The notes beneath the pieces were generated by a model that saw nothing but the letters and a program-made list of their open reading frames with translations, made no database searches and was not told the origin of the DNA. This document shows, piece by piece, positions 31,468 through 41,757 of a stretch of DNA of 64,000 nt. Each line of letters begins with the position of its first letter. The first letter of the stretch is position 1. The stretch is from Alentia gelatinosa (taxonomy: Eukaryota > Annelida > Polychaeta > Phyllodocida > Polynoidae): NCBI GenBank assembly GCA_950022655.1, contig OX465580.1, forward strand, positions 127,517,016 to 127,581,015, written 5' to 3'. Both the position numbers and the translations under genes were made by a program.

Positions 31468-31852
31468 TTTATCCTACCCCTAATATAAAATCCCATAGGC
31501 TTAACATTGACTTTCCGTATGCGCCCGTATGTCGCATACGGATAAAAAATCGCTCATAGGAGCGTACAAAAAATGGACCAATCAGAGATCAGCAGCTGAG
31601 AGTAGTTCCAAGCGCCTTCAGAGCAGCAAGGAGAGCTATATGGAGGACTTCAGAAAGTTCTTATCATGTTTTTTGTTATTATCCTCACATAAAAATAGCG
31701 TTCACAGGGGGTAGGATAAAATCAAAACCTTATTCGTTTTAATCTGGGCTCCCATATGTGACTCCTAGAGTTTTGGCTCCAGATATCACTACGCCAAACT
31801 CCAGTCGTCGCATACGGGAGCCCAGATTAAACCTCATCCGGTTTTACGATAT
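31468..31852 (+). mobile_element. BFE-5 element, longer domain 1
   Basis: It runs ttatcctacccctaatat to ttacgata. Domain 1 holds extra sequence (gatcagcagctgagagtagt). The hairpin arms attcgttttaatctgggctc and gagcccagattaaacctcat differ in sequence from the other BFE-5 copies while keeping complementarity to each other. Confidence 0.75.
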
Positions 31853-31987
31853 TCTGTAATTTTGGACCCCCCTCCTAATCTTGTATGCAATAAAACAAAG
31901 AAGGAGCATACTCAAAATTTCCTAAATTCTTGATGCCCTACTCCCACTCACCCCCACTTCAGTGCGTACGTACTTTATGGATGGCCC
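31853..31987. mobile_element. Truncated GGGGCCATCC MITE
   Basis: It contains attttggaccccc, catactcaaaatttcc and the right end tttatggatggcccc. The left end was lost at the junction with BFE-5. Confidence 0.6.
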
Positions 31988-32200
31988 CTGGGCAGCATGG
32001 CGCTGTCGGTAGGGAGTTGGACATTGGAGCACATCGTCTGTGGTTCAGGCCCTGGTCATGCCTTTTTGTTATACTGGTTTCTTGGCTCGCCATCCCATTG
32101 ATTTTGGTCTCACCGCCATATGCCCGTGGTTGTTGCCATGGTGTAAACACACCATGGTGTAAACACTACATCAATCAAAGGAACACACAATATATAGCAG
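31985..32200 (+). mobile_element. tRNA-derived SINE (third family)
   Basis: The head gggcagcatggcgctgtcgg has the A-box layout. The B-box-like tgtggttcaggccctggtc follows, and the copy ends near aaacactacatcaatcaaag. Bases 32200-33130 are unique, with a GC-rich patch at 32700-32900 open on both strands; no gene can be supported. Confidence 0.5.
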
Positions 32201-33129
32201 ACACAAGAACTCAAATAGAAGATACCACTGATTCATATTTTATTGAGTTAAGAAAATAAAAACATGATGATGAAACAGCAGGTTCGGATTAGGAGAAATA
32301 ACCGCAGTGATAAAAGGAAGAAGTATTAGATAATGTGGAGGAGATTCTAGGAAAGTAAATCTGTGATCTTTACATCCTGATAAAAAGAAGGCTTTTCTGT
32401 GCTATTCCAAAGGCATCGGAAAACAAAAAGTAAAACGGTAAAGTTGCCAGTCGCTCGTACAGAATAATAACTTTCTACTCGGCAATGTACCTCACAGTTT
32501 GCGCTTTCTGAAATCTTTAAGTGTTTTGTATTCATGTTTACGCTGCCCACGGTGTACCAGCTATCCCATGGTAGCTGTTTCTAACAGTTTTTGTGTGTTC
32601 AGAAGACACAGAGATTGCTGGTTGCCGCTCTAGACTACTTCTCCATTCACCAGACTTGCCGAGATCTCCAGAGAACTTAAAACTAGTAAAAACTGGACGA
32701 AAAAGTGGCGGTTGGCGGTTACACCGGCGGTCAGGGCACGCAGACAAGCGTGTAATGCTGGCTGCGGGGCGGGGCAGGGTCGCGGGCAGGGGCGGGCAGA
32801 CAGAGAGGAATATAGCAGGCAGACAGGCAAGAGTTGCTGGCGGGGGCAGGGTGGGCAGGATAAAGGGAGTGTGGGAAGGCATGGAGACATGGCAGGCAGG
32901 GTAGACTGTGGGTTACAAGAGCCATAGAAAAGAGGGGAAGGTGAATCAGGGGGGAGAACTGAGAAAAATGTTGGGGTTGAGTGAGAAAATGAGGGGTAGC
33001 ATAAGAGGGCGGGGCAATTTAGGCAGTCAGGCTGATTGACAGATACAAGCAGGAAAGTCAAGTAATGCTATGGGATGGGGAATAAGAAATCTTGAAACAA
33101 GCTCGATGATTTAGGCAGTTTTGAGTAGA

Positions 33130-33645
33130 GCTCTAGTGTTGGCCAATATGGATGGCCAAGACATGGGGGCGGGGACGAAGGCAGGTCAATGGATGGCCAA
33201 CACTTGGGGATTGGGATGTAGGCAGGCTGATGGATGGCCAACACAGCAGAGTCGTAGACACAGCAGAGTCGTAGACAGGCAGATGGATGGCCAAGACATG
33301 GGGGCGGGGACGTAGGCAAACCAATGTATGGCCAACACATGGGGGCAGGGACAAAGGCAGGCCATTGGATGATCAACACATGAGGGCAGGGACAGAGGCA
33401 GGCCAATGGATGGCCAAGACATGGGAAGGGAGACATAGACAGGTCGATGGATGGCCAGAACATGGGGATGGGGACATAGATGGATGATCAACACATGGGG
33501 GCAGAGGCAGGCCATTGGCTGGCCAATGCATGGGGGCAGAGATGTAGGTAACACATGGGGGCAGAGATGTAGGCAACACATGGGGCAGAGATGTAGGCAG
33601 GCCATTGAATGGCCAACGTATGGGGGCGGGGACGGAGGCGGGGTC
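33130..33645 (+). repeat. About 41-bp minisatellite, roughly 12 diverged units
   Basis: The unit approximates ggatggccaacacatggggg followed by cagggacgaaggcaggcca. Unit length varies and shorter gatgtaggcaacacatgggg units occur near 33550. All open frames here are by-products. Confidence 0.85.
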
Positions 33646-33649
33646 GACC

Positions 33650-34030
33650 ATGACCTCCCCTCGCCGTCCGGAGCGCAGGGGCAGTGATTGCCGGCGGCCG
33701 GGCGTGTTGCCCCCGTCCTCGATTGCATGTTTTGTCTGTGATTGCGTGTGCTGGTGTCATCGCCGATGCTCACCGTGGAGTAATGAGGCCGCCGTTAATC
33801 AGCCGGTAATCACGGCCTGGCAGCAGGACGATCCCGGGAGAGGGCACCACCTCCCGTCTTACTGGCACCCCGCCATCTCCAGATATGGGGGCTTTTCTCA
33901 GCATCCCGCTAGGGGAAGTAATGGCGCTGACCTCTCGGCGCCGCTTGTCGCTAACCACACACACCCCTCGTCCTGTCACTATTGTAATAGGTTATCACAA
34001 GCCAATCACTACCCTTATTATCGACTATGA
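33650..34030. other. Unique GC-rich block, open on both strands
   Basis: No repeat is evident. The plus strand is open to a stop at 34030, with a short Cys cluster (CFVCDCVCWCHRRC). The minus strand is open over 33770-33979. There are no clean splice borders. It includes gttaatcagccggtaatcac, a homeodomain-site-like word pair. It could be an exon, an enhancer or a GC-driven artefact. Confidence 0.25.
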
Positions 34031-34186
34031 CCTCAGGATGGTGTTGTAGGGTGGAACAGGAAGTGATATCTTGGGTTCTATTTATAGAGCAAGCAAATCC
34101 TAAGGTCATATCTCAAGGGCATAGGAACGTACCATGTCTCAGCAGAATACGTGGGGCTTGACCCAGCGAGTCCTAGTCCTACACAT

Positions 34187-34375
34187 TATTATATACCTGT
34201 GTCCGAATGTCTATTAAATACTGCCCGCTGCTAGGGGTGCAGTAATAATAATGTTCGTGCCCGCTGTGACTGTAACTTTATAAGTCATTAAAATGGAGTT
34301 TTTAATTTTCTTAAGGTATATAATAATAAGCAAACATCCTGACTGTGGGCAAAACATTTGCCCACCTAATTTCCT
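34187..34375 (+). mobile_element. BFE-12 domain 1 with broken hairpin
   Basis: It runs ttattatatacctgtgtccg to ttaaggtatataataataag. Only fragments of the hairpin follow (gactgtgggcaaaac). Confidence 0.6.
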
Positions 34376-34403
34376 AATATTAACCACTCAAGGTCCTGTC
34401 CCA

Positions 34404-35085
34404 CTGTGCGATTCTTGTTCCTTTCCCTGCGATTACAAGCGACCCCCCCCCCCCCCCCCAACCTAGAATCGCCCAGTGGTTTCTACCTTGCTATTTCCGG
34501 TCCTGAGATTCTGGTACCATTTCACACGGAGGGTACAATTAGTCTTAAGTGGAATTCACACGGTAGGATTCATGTAACTCACAGGGTTTAAGACCTCATG
34601 AGATTCTGTTCCTTGCTAGTGTAGATGTCACTAACAATTACAGGGGGAGAATATGTCTCAGGGAAATGGAACCTTACATTATCTCACCCCTGGTACAAGT
34701 TTAGCCATAGGAATAACAGTAGAAAAATATACTCAACGATCACCCCCGTAAAGTGACAATACAACGCCACGACCGTGGCATTGTGAATTTCTGATATATT
34801 CTGATGTAGTATATTCTGATTATTCTGAAGTTGTGATGATATTTAATGTCATAGAAAGGGGTAAGATAAATCCAGCGGCCCATCCAAACTCGCGGGGTAT
34901 TTTCTATATATACGATTCTCGATGCAGTTCTATATAAATCCAGACGAAGAGACTGTGTTCGAGTACAGAATCTCAGCAGGATTTATCTCAGACAAACACC
35001 CTGTGAGGTACATAAATCCCATCGTGTGAATCCCGCTTTAGCTGCCCGGAATCGCATGCGATAAGATTCAAACATGTCTGGCTTT
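34404..35085. repeat. Inverted pair of an unnamed repeat around BFE-9
   Basis: ggaattcacacggtaggatt...ctcacagggttt (34552-34590) recurs as its complement at 34990-35035. Between them lies a BFE-9. A C-run interrupts the left copy near 34450. Confidence 0.5.
34679..34945 (+). mobile_element. BFE-9 element missing one hairpin arm
   Basis: Domain 1 runs ttatctcacccctggtacaa to aaaggggtaagataaa. Only ttttctatatatacgattct and ttctatataaat remain of the hairpin. Confidence 0.65.
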
Positions 35086-35109
35086 TTTTCTTCCCCTGTA
35101 CCCCACCAG

Positions 35110-35213
35110 ACATGATACCCTGTAGCCGTGGGAGAGAGCGAGAGCTTCCAGATGGTGGAGAAGTCTGGCTGAGGTTCATGTTGACTGGTTGTTTACAGCC
35201 TGTTCCACGTTGA
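35110..35213 (+). CDS. Weak candidate exon after a strong acceptor
   Basis: The plus-strand tract ctttttttcttcccctgtaccccaccag is one of the best acceptors in the window. After it one frame (phase 1) is open for 34 codons to TGA at 35211, with possible weak donors at 35155 (gtggag) and 35174 (gttcat). The peptide contains SRGRERELPDGGEVWLRFM. Its phase would suit exon 7041-7104, but so would others. The family is unknown. Confidence 0.2.
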
Positions 35214-35458
35214 TAATTCATGAGGCAGACATTTTCTTGCTCATGTCGTCTCCAGTGTAACATTAACGCAGACCATCTATATTTTTTCGGTCCCTGGCCT
35301 CTTAGCCCCTTGGGTACGACACACCAGGAGGCCACAAGAGGATATATATACAACCGATGGATTCTAATGATTGGAGCACCTTGCAGGTGAATACTGATGA
35401 TTGGATTTATAGACTATGAAATGGCGATGATATATACAGAACTTATATTTTTGCAGCA

Positions 35459-35869
35459 CAGTAGAACCCTGTGTAAGCGCACACTCTCCGTTCCGGACTG
35501 AAGCACCATGGAATTGTCCCATTACCTTAATTCCATATAAGGAATACAGTAGACTGAGTAGCCAATGACTGCATTGGCAGCAAACCCCGACCTTCACCCT
35601 GACCTCCTTACATAATATTTTCTCACGCCTTGGGACGGCTCTGCAGTCGAGAGTTGACCTCGAATCTTAGGGGCCACAACCACCCTCGAAGTGACCGCTT
35701 ACAAGGGGTGGCCGCTCACACGGGGTGGCCGCTTACACGAGGTGGCCGCTTACGTGGGGTTAAACAAATATCTAATAGAGGGATCAATTCCGAGCAAAGG
35801 TGTCCGCTAACGCGGGATGGTCGCTTACGTGGGGTGTCCGTTAGCAGGGTTCTGCTGCATATAGGATAC
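35459..35869. mobile_element. Element with CAG(T/C)AGAACCCTG ends, pogo/Tigger-like
   Basis: The ends cagtagaaccctg and cagggttctgctg are inverted. The body holds repeated ggtggccgcttac words. CAG-starting ends are usual for pogo-like elements, but a flanking TA is not clear. An internal part recurs at 52560-52700. Confidence 0.5.
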
Positions 35870-35969
35870 CTGTGCATAGGTAAATAACCCTATTGTTTAT
35901 CATGGCAATGTGATAGCTTAGGTATATATACCATATATTACACTGGAACTCGCCACTAAACTTTAGTAA

Positions 35970-36075
35970 GGGGCCATCCATACGTAAGTACAAACGCAAG
36001 ATTTTTCAAAGGATTAAATAAGGTATGTACGCAAAATTTCCACATTTACATATATGCCCTTTGTGGATGGCCCCA
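35970..36075. mobile_element. Short GGGGCCATCC MITE
   Basis: The ends ggggccatccatacgtaag and ctttgtggatggcccc are about 105 bp apart. The core is deleted relative to the copies at 29908 and 49905. Confidence 0.65.
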
Positions 36076-36266
36076 GCCAGGACCCGTACCGGACAAGGCA
36101 GTTCCCTCGATGTATTCTCATGGCGTTGCCCTCAAGTCTGATAAAAAGCTATTTTCTGGGTACTTAGGCCAGAGAAGGCGGGCGTCAGGTTGGGAGACTG
36201 CCCGATGGATCTTGATTTGACAGGAAAATAGGTTGTTAGGAAAGGAAGTTCCTGAGTAATTGTCAG

Positions 36267-36406
36267 GAAATTACGGGCCACCATCTCCCGGCTTCCCGTT
36301 CCTGACTGACCCTCAACACATACAACACTGGACATCAGCTCCTATCCTCAAACCACAGTCCTTCAGTGGCAGACACTCTCCAAGCAGTGTAGACCTCTCC
36401 AAGCAG
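36267..36406 (+). CDS. Candidate internal exon, Pro/Ser-rich
   Basis: Plus-strand 140-nt stretch after gagtaattgtcag, open for 46 codons and ending CCAAGCAG|gtgtct. Phases are 1 and 0. The peptide is Pro-, Ser- and Gln-rich (GPPSPGFPFLTDPQHIQHW), as in linkers of regulatory proteins. The frame continues past the donor for another 44 codons into a repeat, so the end is uncertain. A shorter minus-strand frame overlaps. The entry phase would accept 7041-7104 directly. Confidence 0.27.
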
Positions 36407-36489
36407 GTGTCTAACAATGTCCTGTATATAGGATATGACTACAGTTGCCCATTAGACACCCTTGCTCTCTACCGAGATTCTATAGGCCA

Positions 36490-36765
36490 CAGAGTGATTG
36501 CTAGTTCCACCATAATCCACCAGGAAATTGTAAGATAGCGCCACTGTAGCTGGGAGACAACCGCTATTTTTTATGCTGTCATAATCTATAGATAATCGGT
36601 AGACCAGGCTAAAACCGTGTTATGGCAAAACTAAATAAATACATTTTTAGTAAAATTCATTGATAACTGGACCCACCACCTGGTGTTTTGTTTAGAGACA
36701 GGGGGCAAGATGGCTGCCTCCGTAACACAATAGTTATGTGCCCTTTAAACAAAAAAATCGGAATA
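36490..36765 (-). mobile_element. Repeat family U
   Basis: It shares gtgattgctagttccaccat, caccaggaaattgtaagata and aactggacccaccacctggtg with inverted copies at 42135-42420 and 45865-46280. The segment gcaagatggctgcctcc looks like a YY1 site but is part of the repeat. The family is unknown. Confidence 0.65.
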
Positions 36766-37057
36766 GACCGGAAGTGTCCGAACAGACGACATTCACGTGA
36801 CTCGACCCAGAACGAGGCGCTTCAGTCTCCGCGAAGCTTTATCCAGACAGACATTACTCCTTTTATGTCCTCCTAGCGTCTAAACCAGAATTGTCACGTT
36901 GAAGTCGCGAAGGGTGTGTAATCATTAGAGAAATATATCGGCGAGGATTCAGTTTGGAACTAGTGTAACTCTCGAGGAAGTGTAATTCTATCCACAGATG
37001 GGATAGCAAAACCATAAATATCGAGTATCCATTTTAATTGACTCTTTCCCCAAGCAG

Positions 37058-37250
37058 TATGGATATGAAATACGTATACCTTTCCAATTCCCTTACCCAT
37101 ACAGAGCGCTATGGCGGATACATGTACATTGTATACAGTCTCCATATCATAATGTCATCAACATCCGTGTTAAGTGTATCATCTGGGTCGTATAAAGAAT
37201 TGCTCAAGTCCTTGATTAAATACATTATTAAGAAACAAACTACCTTGTAA
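37058..37250 (+). CDS. Candidate terminal exon, unknown protein
   Basis: The acceptor is ttgactctttccccaagcag. After one base the frame (phase 2) runs 63 codons from ATG at 37059 to TAA at 37248. The C-terminus is basic and helical-looking (YKELLKSLIKYIIKKQTTL) after a Ser-rich stretch. Another frame is open for 45 codons, so the reading is not unique. No AATAAA is seen within the next 50 bp. Phase 2 does not fit the donor of 36267-36406. The family is unknown. Confidence 0.27.
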
Positions 37251-37284
37251 CATGTGGAATTCCCCTAACGCCTAACAGGTCTAG

Positions 37285-37515
37285 GAACCTTGGGCCCATT
37301 CCATTTGATAATCTAGGATCGTACATGAAAACCCGTTCCTGTTTGCCATAGATACTAAGGGACAATGTGGTCAACTTTATTCTATACTCATGGACGGCCT
37401 TATGAGTTGATAATACTGTCTTAGCCAACAGACTTAAATATTATTAAACGATAGCCCTTGTACGAGGTACAGAAAAGGGCTGTCATATACGATCCTATAT
37501 TATTAAACGGGCTTC
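37285..37515. mobile_element. Long-ended MITE, unfilled copy
   Basis: Ends gataatctaggatcgtacat and tacgatcctatattattaaac are inverted. It matches 29738-30120 without the nested element. Bases 37516-38080 hold no firm feature. Confidence 0.7.
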
Positions 37516-38081
37516 TGTATCCCAGCAAGGAGGAGTGAAGTAGGTGGAGGGGTAGCCATAGGATGCAGGGCCAGTCTAGCTCGTATAGTATAGCCACACA
37601 AATCAGCCAATCGGAGAAGCTGATACACCATTAGAAATCACTCAGCGAACTATCTGCGTCCATGGCCACTCCCCAGCGCCACACAGCGAGCGTTAACAGC
37701 ATTTACACCACCATTTACACCACTACGAGTGCGCAGACACTATAGCAGAGAGCGATCGATAGTAATAGGATCATGAACCCCCTTTGTCCTAAAACCGTGA
37801 AAATGGTTCACACGTAACACAGAAATGGGCGCTACCGAACGCGGTAGACAATGGAGGGCCATTAACCTAGATACGCCGAGTTTTATTAAAACGTAGGAAT
37901 CCCTTTAGAAGAAAACAGCCCAAATATTACACCTACTAATGCCATTCATTGGTTTAAAAAAGATAGAAGGTGTTTTTATGCTTGCAGCGATACACGATTT
38001 ATTATCTTTTGGAAAGAATTTTCGTTTTTATATTTTAAAGACTTAATTATGATTAACTTGATTGGTAAAGAAAACTGATCC

Positions 38082-38110
38082 CTGAAGAAGGTATAATAAG
38101 ATACCGAAAC
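38082..38110 (+). ncRNA. Hammerhead-core-like motif of a retroelement fragment
   Basis: CTGAAGA (38082-38088), then a perfect stem ggtat/atacc, then GAAAC (38106-38110), reproduce the CUGANGA-stem II-GAAA order of a hammerhead ribozyme. Similar words end Penelope-like and other retroelements in invertebrates. Stems I and III and the cleavage site are not convincing, so activity is not claimed. Confidence 0.35.
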
Positions 38111-38509
38111 ATATCGGAATATACACCAAACTCTCAATGCCTCCTTATTATTTCTCAAAGAAGACTAGTCTAGATCGGTTTAGAGGGAATATCTTGTGAG
38201 TTTTATTGATTGGTAAAACATATATTTTGGAGGATACATTTAAGGAACAGGCAAAATATGTAGAAATATAATCAGTATGACCTTTCAGAGATTCGATGTA
38301 CCACCTACAAAAGGTCTGAGGAGTTGCAGCAATATCGTCCCCTAATTAGTTTTGTTTATATATGGCAGGAGCGAGTTGTCCTGTGTTACTGTTAGCACCA
38401 TAAAGAACATCTAGACGCACGCTCAGAGGTGAACACTAATGAAAGCTACCTTCTTATTGGCTGAGCCCGTTAAGGGTGGTGCGCATGCTCGCGGCAGACT
38501 GCTTAAATA

Positions 38510-38698
38510 ATGGCTGCACTTCAAAGCGGTGTCATCGCCAGAGATGGGAGGCAGACTACTGATGACAGGGTGCTGGATTGTCAGCAGCAGGAGGTGGGGC
38601 TTGGATATGTGGGGCTTTTAGGATCGAAACGAGACAAAGCCTCCCCTCACAACTACATCCACTGCCATCCCCACCTAAAAGAGGGGTTACATGAGTAA
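38510..38698 (+). CDS. Candidate first exon or short ORF
   Basis: ATG at 38510 sits in a good context (aataATGG). Upstream within 60 bp are attggctgagc (inverted CCAAT box) and ggtgcgcatgctcgc (NRF1-like). The frame is open for 62 codons, with several possible donors, the clearest CAGGAG|gtgggg at 38594. The N-terminus is soluble-looking. It could be the start of a gene running right. The family is not recognised. Confidence 0.25.
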   Translation: MAALQSGVIARDGRQTTDDRVLDCQQQEVGLGYVGLLGSKRDKASPHNYIHCHPHLKEGLHE

Positions 38699-38792
38699 GA
38701 GGCGTGCCTCACTCAGCCAGAGTGCCACCATATGTGCTAGAGATGTTTTCTTTTTATCTTTTATTTATACCGGAGGTTAGGTACAAATTACC

Positions 38793-39075
38793 TTTAACTC
38801 ACCCCTGGTATTTTTGTCCCATAGGCTTAACATTGGGAACCCGTTCTCCATGCCCCTACGAGTATTGCAGTCCGTTCTCCATGGACTAAATCCTGTACAT
38901 TTAGTGTGTACAGGGGTGAGAAAAATACAGAAAGCAACTCGTTTTGGTCAAGGGAATCATTCTCCAACTCCTTTGAATGTTGCGATATTCACTCAGTTGT
39001 CGCCTCATTCATATATCACTCCCGGTCAAACTTCTGAACGACGACTTTGACCAAAACTTGCTGGTTTCTTCTTTA
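38793..39075 (+). mobile_element. BFE-3 bipartite foldback element
   Basis: It runs tttaactcacccctggtatt to ggtttcttctttaa, with caggggtgagaaaaat closing domain 1 and tip ctcagttgtcgcctcattca. Confidence 0.8.
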
Positions 39076-39265
39076 ATCTTTCACCTGCTCTAGTTTCCCA
39101 ATGGTTGCTTACGTACATGTCCATCTAGTGGACTTACATGACGGTTTGTCGGAAATTTTCTGTACATATTTTCTGTATTGCACTACTCTGATTATATGTG
39201 TACTGTGACTAGGCTTATAGTTCCTGTTTATCGAACAGATGCAACTCATATGGGTTATATAGGAT

Positions 39266-39868
39266 ACTAGAGAAGAAACCAACAAGTTTTGGTCAAAGTC
39301 GTCGTTCTCCACGAGTTTGATGCGGAGTTATATGAATGAGGTGACAGCCGAGTGAATATCTCGTAGTGTTCAAACGAGTTCGAGAACAATGTATTTGACC
39401 AAAACGAGTTGCTTTCTTTATCCTACCCCTAATAAAAGACTCCATAGGCTTAACATTGGGTCACTGTATTCGGTCTGGAGTTCAGAAAAATTAAAAATAT
39501 CGCCCTAGTGGGATACACTTGACAAATGACGTCATCTTTTAATGTAGAAGTAATTTAGACGGGTGGGGTAGGATAAATTCTAAACCAAACTCGAGTTAGT
39601 TGTGTTATTGTTCATCGCACTCCGGCAAGATCGCATTTAACTGCTCCCGGCTTTGCCTCGCGCAGTAATACGCGATCTTACCATCGTGCGATAAACAACA
39701 ACACAACTAACTCTTGTTTGGTTTCTCCATAGTATTTATCTCAACCCTGTAAATACTAAAAGAATGGACGTCGCGCAGGATATAGACCATGGACTGCAAT
39801 ACTCCTAGGGGCATGGAGAACAATGTTCCCAATGTTAAGTCTATGGGACAAAAATACCAGGGGTGAGA
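39266..39868 (-). mobile_element. BFE-3 element split by a nested BFE-4
   Basis: The hairpin (39266-39417, tip gaatgaggtgacagccgagt) and domain 1 (from tttatctcaaccctg at 39733 to the end) belong to one BFE-3. An entire BFE-4 sits exactly at their boundary. Confidence 0.85.
39420..39727 (+). mobile_element. BFE-4 element, complete and nested
   Basis: It runs ttatcctacccctaataaaa to tttctccata. Arms gttagttgtgttattgttca and aacaacaacacaactaac surround tip gctcccggctttgcctcgcgc. Flanking bases compared with unsplit BFE-3 copies suggest a TA duplication. Confidence 0.85.
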
Positions 39869-39869
39869 T

Positions 39870-40867
39870 GAGATGACGTACAGAAATACCCGACACCATT
39901 ACCAGAGCCATCCGTGCTTTGTCGTTGACATAACCCCTTCACTGTTGCCTCTAGCAGTAAGAGACGGCTCACATCTTAACGTTGCTCTGGTCACAGACTC
40001 CCCACTCCTAGGTCTGGTGTGAAGCCTGTTATCTCTCTAATGCATGGCTCAACTGGTGCATGATGGAAGAGGCCCTATCGGCCCTCGAGACTCATCCAAT
40101 TATCTCGCTAGATGGGACTGCTATCTATCCTATTGTAAAGCTTTGATATTCCTATTCCGCGTTTGATTTTTAGTGAAGCGTCGCGGTGAATTCATCTTAC
40201 TTGGAAGAGGTCTTTACTCTGGGTTTGCCTGAGAGAAGTATCTATGGGAGCTTTTCTGACTGTTAGTGGCAGATGTGATATATGTATGCGTTCCAGTTAT
40301 TCAATAGAAATGTGGATATAGAATATATATGTTTGTAAAAAGTTTTTCCTTTTTTTTTGTCGTGGCTCTTTTGTTTTCACAAAAAGTCTCGATTACTAGG
40401 GAAATCTTTATTATAGGATATAGAATGTATGGCAGAATCAGAACTCGTAACAACAACTCATCCATAAAGTACAAACACAACATTTCTGAAAAATCTGAGC
40501 TAAATCTACGTACTATCACAGCTTGATATTTGGGGAAACCTTTTATGTACGGTAGAACACCAAGGTAGCTTTCAGGTACTAGATTTAGTGTATAATACAA
40601 AACTCTCGGCGTTTTACATTATTTAATCATAGATCCCTTGGCTATTGGAGAGGCTCCAAGTTTGCGGCAATAGCATCCAGCAGAAATGAGCAATTCCAAA
40701 ATTTATATTTGTCTTTGAATTTCAATAAATCAGATTCAAAGCATATCCGTCTGTATAAAAGTGACACGAGGGCACTTAAACACGCACCCAGTGGATTGCC
40801 TTATAAAGTTCTGTGAATATCACTTGAATTCTAGTCTGTCCGCTCCCGTATCTGTGGTGGGTTTCTA
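39870..40867. other. Unassigned unique DNA
   Basis: AT-rich sequence without recognisable repeats. A strong plus-strand acceptor (cactgttgcctctagcag) at 39951 is followed by only 20 open codons. Nothing else can be supported. Confidence 0.5.
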
Positions 40868-41352
40868 TTATCCACCTAATACAAAGTGTCCATAGAAAAC
40901 ACATAGGGAGTGTGTATCACCATACCCAGAGCATACAAATATTTTGTATGCTCCGGGTAGCGATAAACGGCCTGGTGATTAAATCAGCTTACTTGTAAAG
41001 CTGACACTAACGGCCACTATATTGGTGTATTGGCTTGGAAATGTATGTACCCGAAAAAAAAAGTAAAAGAATAGATTCATCAATTACGAAATTTTGACTA
41101 AAAAAGGAGGCGCATACGAAAAAATGGTGCGTACCAGAAAATAGCGCATTCCTAAATGAAATAATATCGGCATTCCATCTATCCGAGAAAGGTGGATGAT
41201 ACATACAATATAGCCTGGTTTCAGAGAAAAGCGGTTGTATGCTCCTCACAGTTGACTACGCAATATCCTTGCGTGCGCTCGGATATTACTACGCATCAAC
41301 TCCTCTGAGCATACTCCCCTTGTATCTGAAGCCAGTCGATATTGTGTATTCA
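40868..41352 (+). mobile_element. BFE-10 bipartite foldback element
   Basis: It runs ttatccacctaatacaaag to ccagtcgatattgtgta, with one leading unit, ggtggatgatac closing domain 1, and arms gcggttgtatgctcctc and gagcatactccccttgtatc. Confidence 0.8.
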
Positions 41353-41368
41353 TACCATTTATTATCCA

Positions 41369-41757
41369 TCGTATACAAAGCCCCCATTGAAAATGCATAG
41401 GGACTCAGTAAACCACGACCCATTGTATACAACCTGTCAGATACCATAACTGTGGTATACGGATTCAAACCTGTGGTATACGGCCTCAAAACCATGGTAT
41501 ACGTGAAAAATAGTCCCTTTTGCTATGGAGCAGAGAAATAGTCCCTATTGCTATACCATTTATTATGGCAATAACTGAGTTTAATTTATTCGAAAATATG
41601 GATAATAAATACAACAAACGATTATTTTGTGGACAGGCGGCTCTGTAAACCACTCGAGGTTGACGTCGTAATACACTCGCTAGCGCTCGTGTTTTACTAC
41701 GCGTCAACCACTCGTGGTTTACGGCCGCCTGTCCACAAAACCATCGATTATTGTCTA
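41369..41757 (+). mobile_element. BFE-11 bipartite foldback element
   Basis: Domain 1 runs ttatccatcgtatacaaag to aatatggataataaatac and includes several gtggtatacgg words. Hairpin arms ttttgtggacaggcggctct and ggccgcctgtccacaaaa surround tip ctcgctagcgctcg. Bases 41760-42130 hold nothing assignable. Confidence 0.8.

Noticed and set aside
32538..33061. Overlapping 143- and 114-residue minus-strand frames and a 103-residue plus-strand frame
   Set aside because: All are kept open by GC-rich, purine-biased sequence; no start context or consistent splice borders favours one strand.
33068..33773. 195-residue Pro/Cys/His-rich minus-strand frame
   Set aside because: It covers the 41-bp minisatellite and its shorter variants; no start or splice support.
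35459..35869. LTR retrotransposon ends
   Set aside because: Ends are inverted, not direct, and begin CAG rather than TG...CA.
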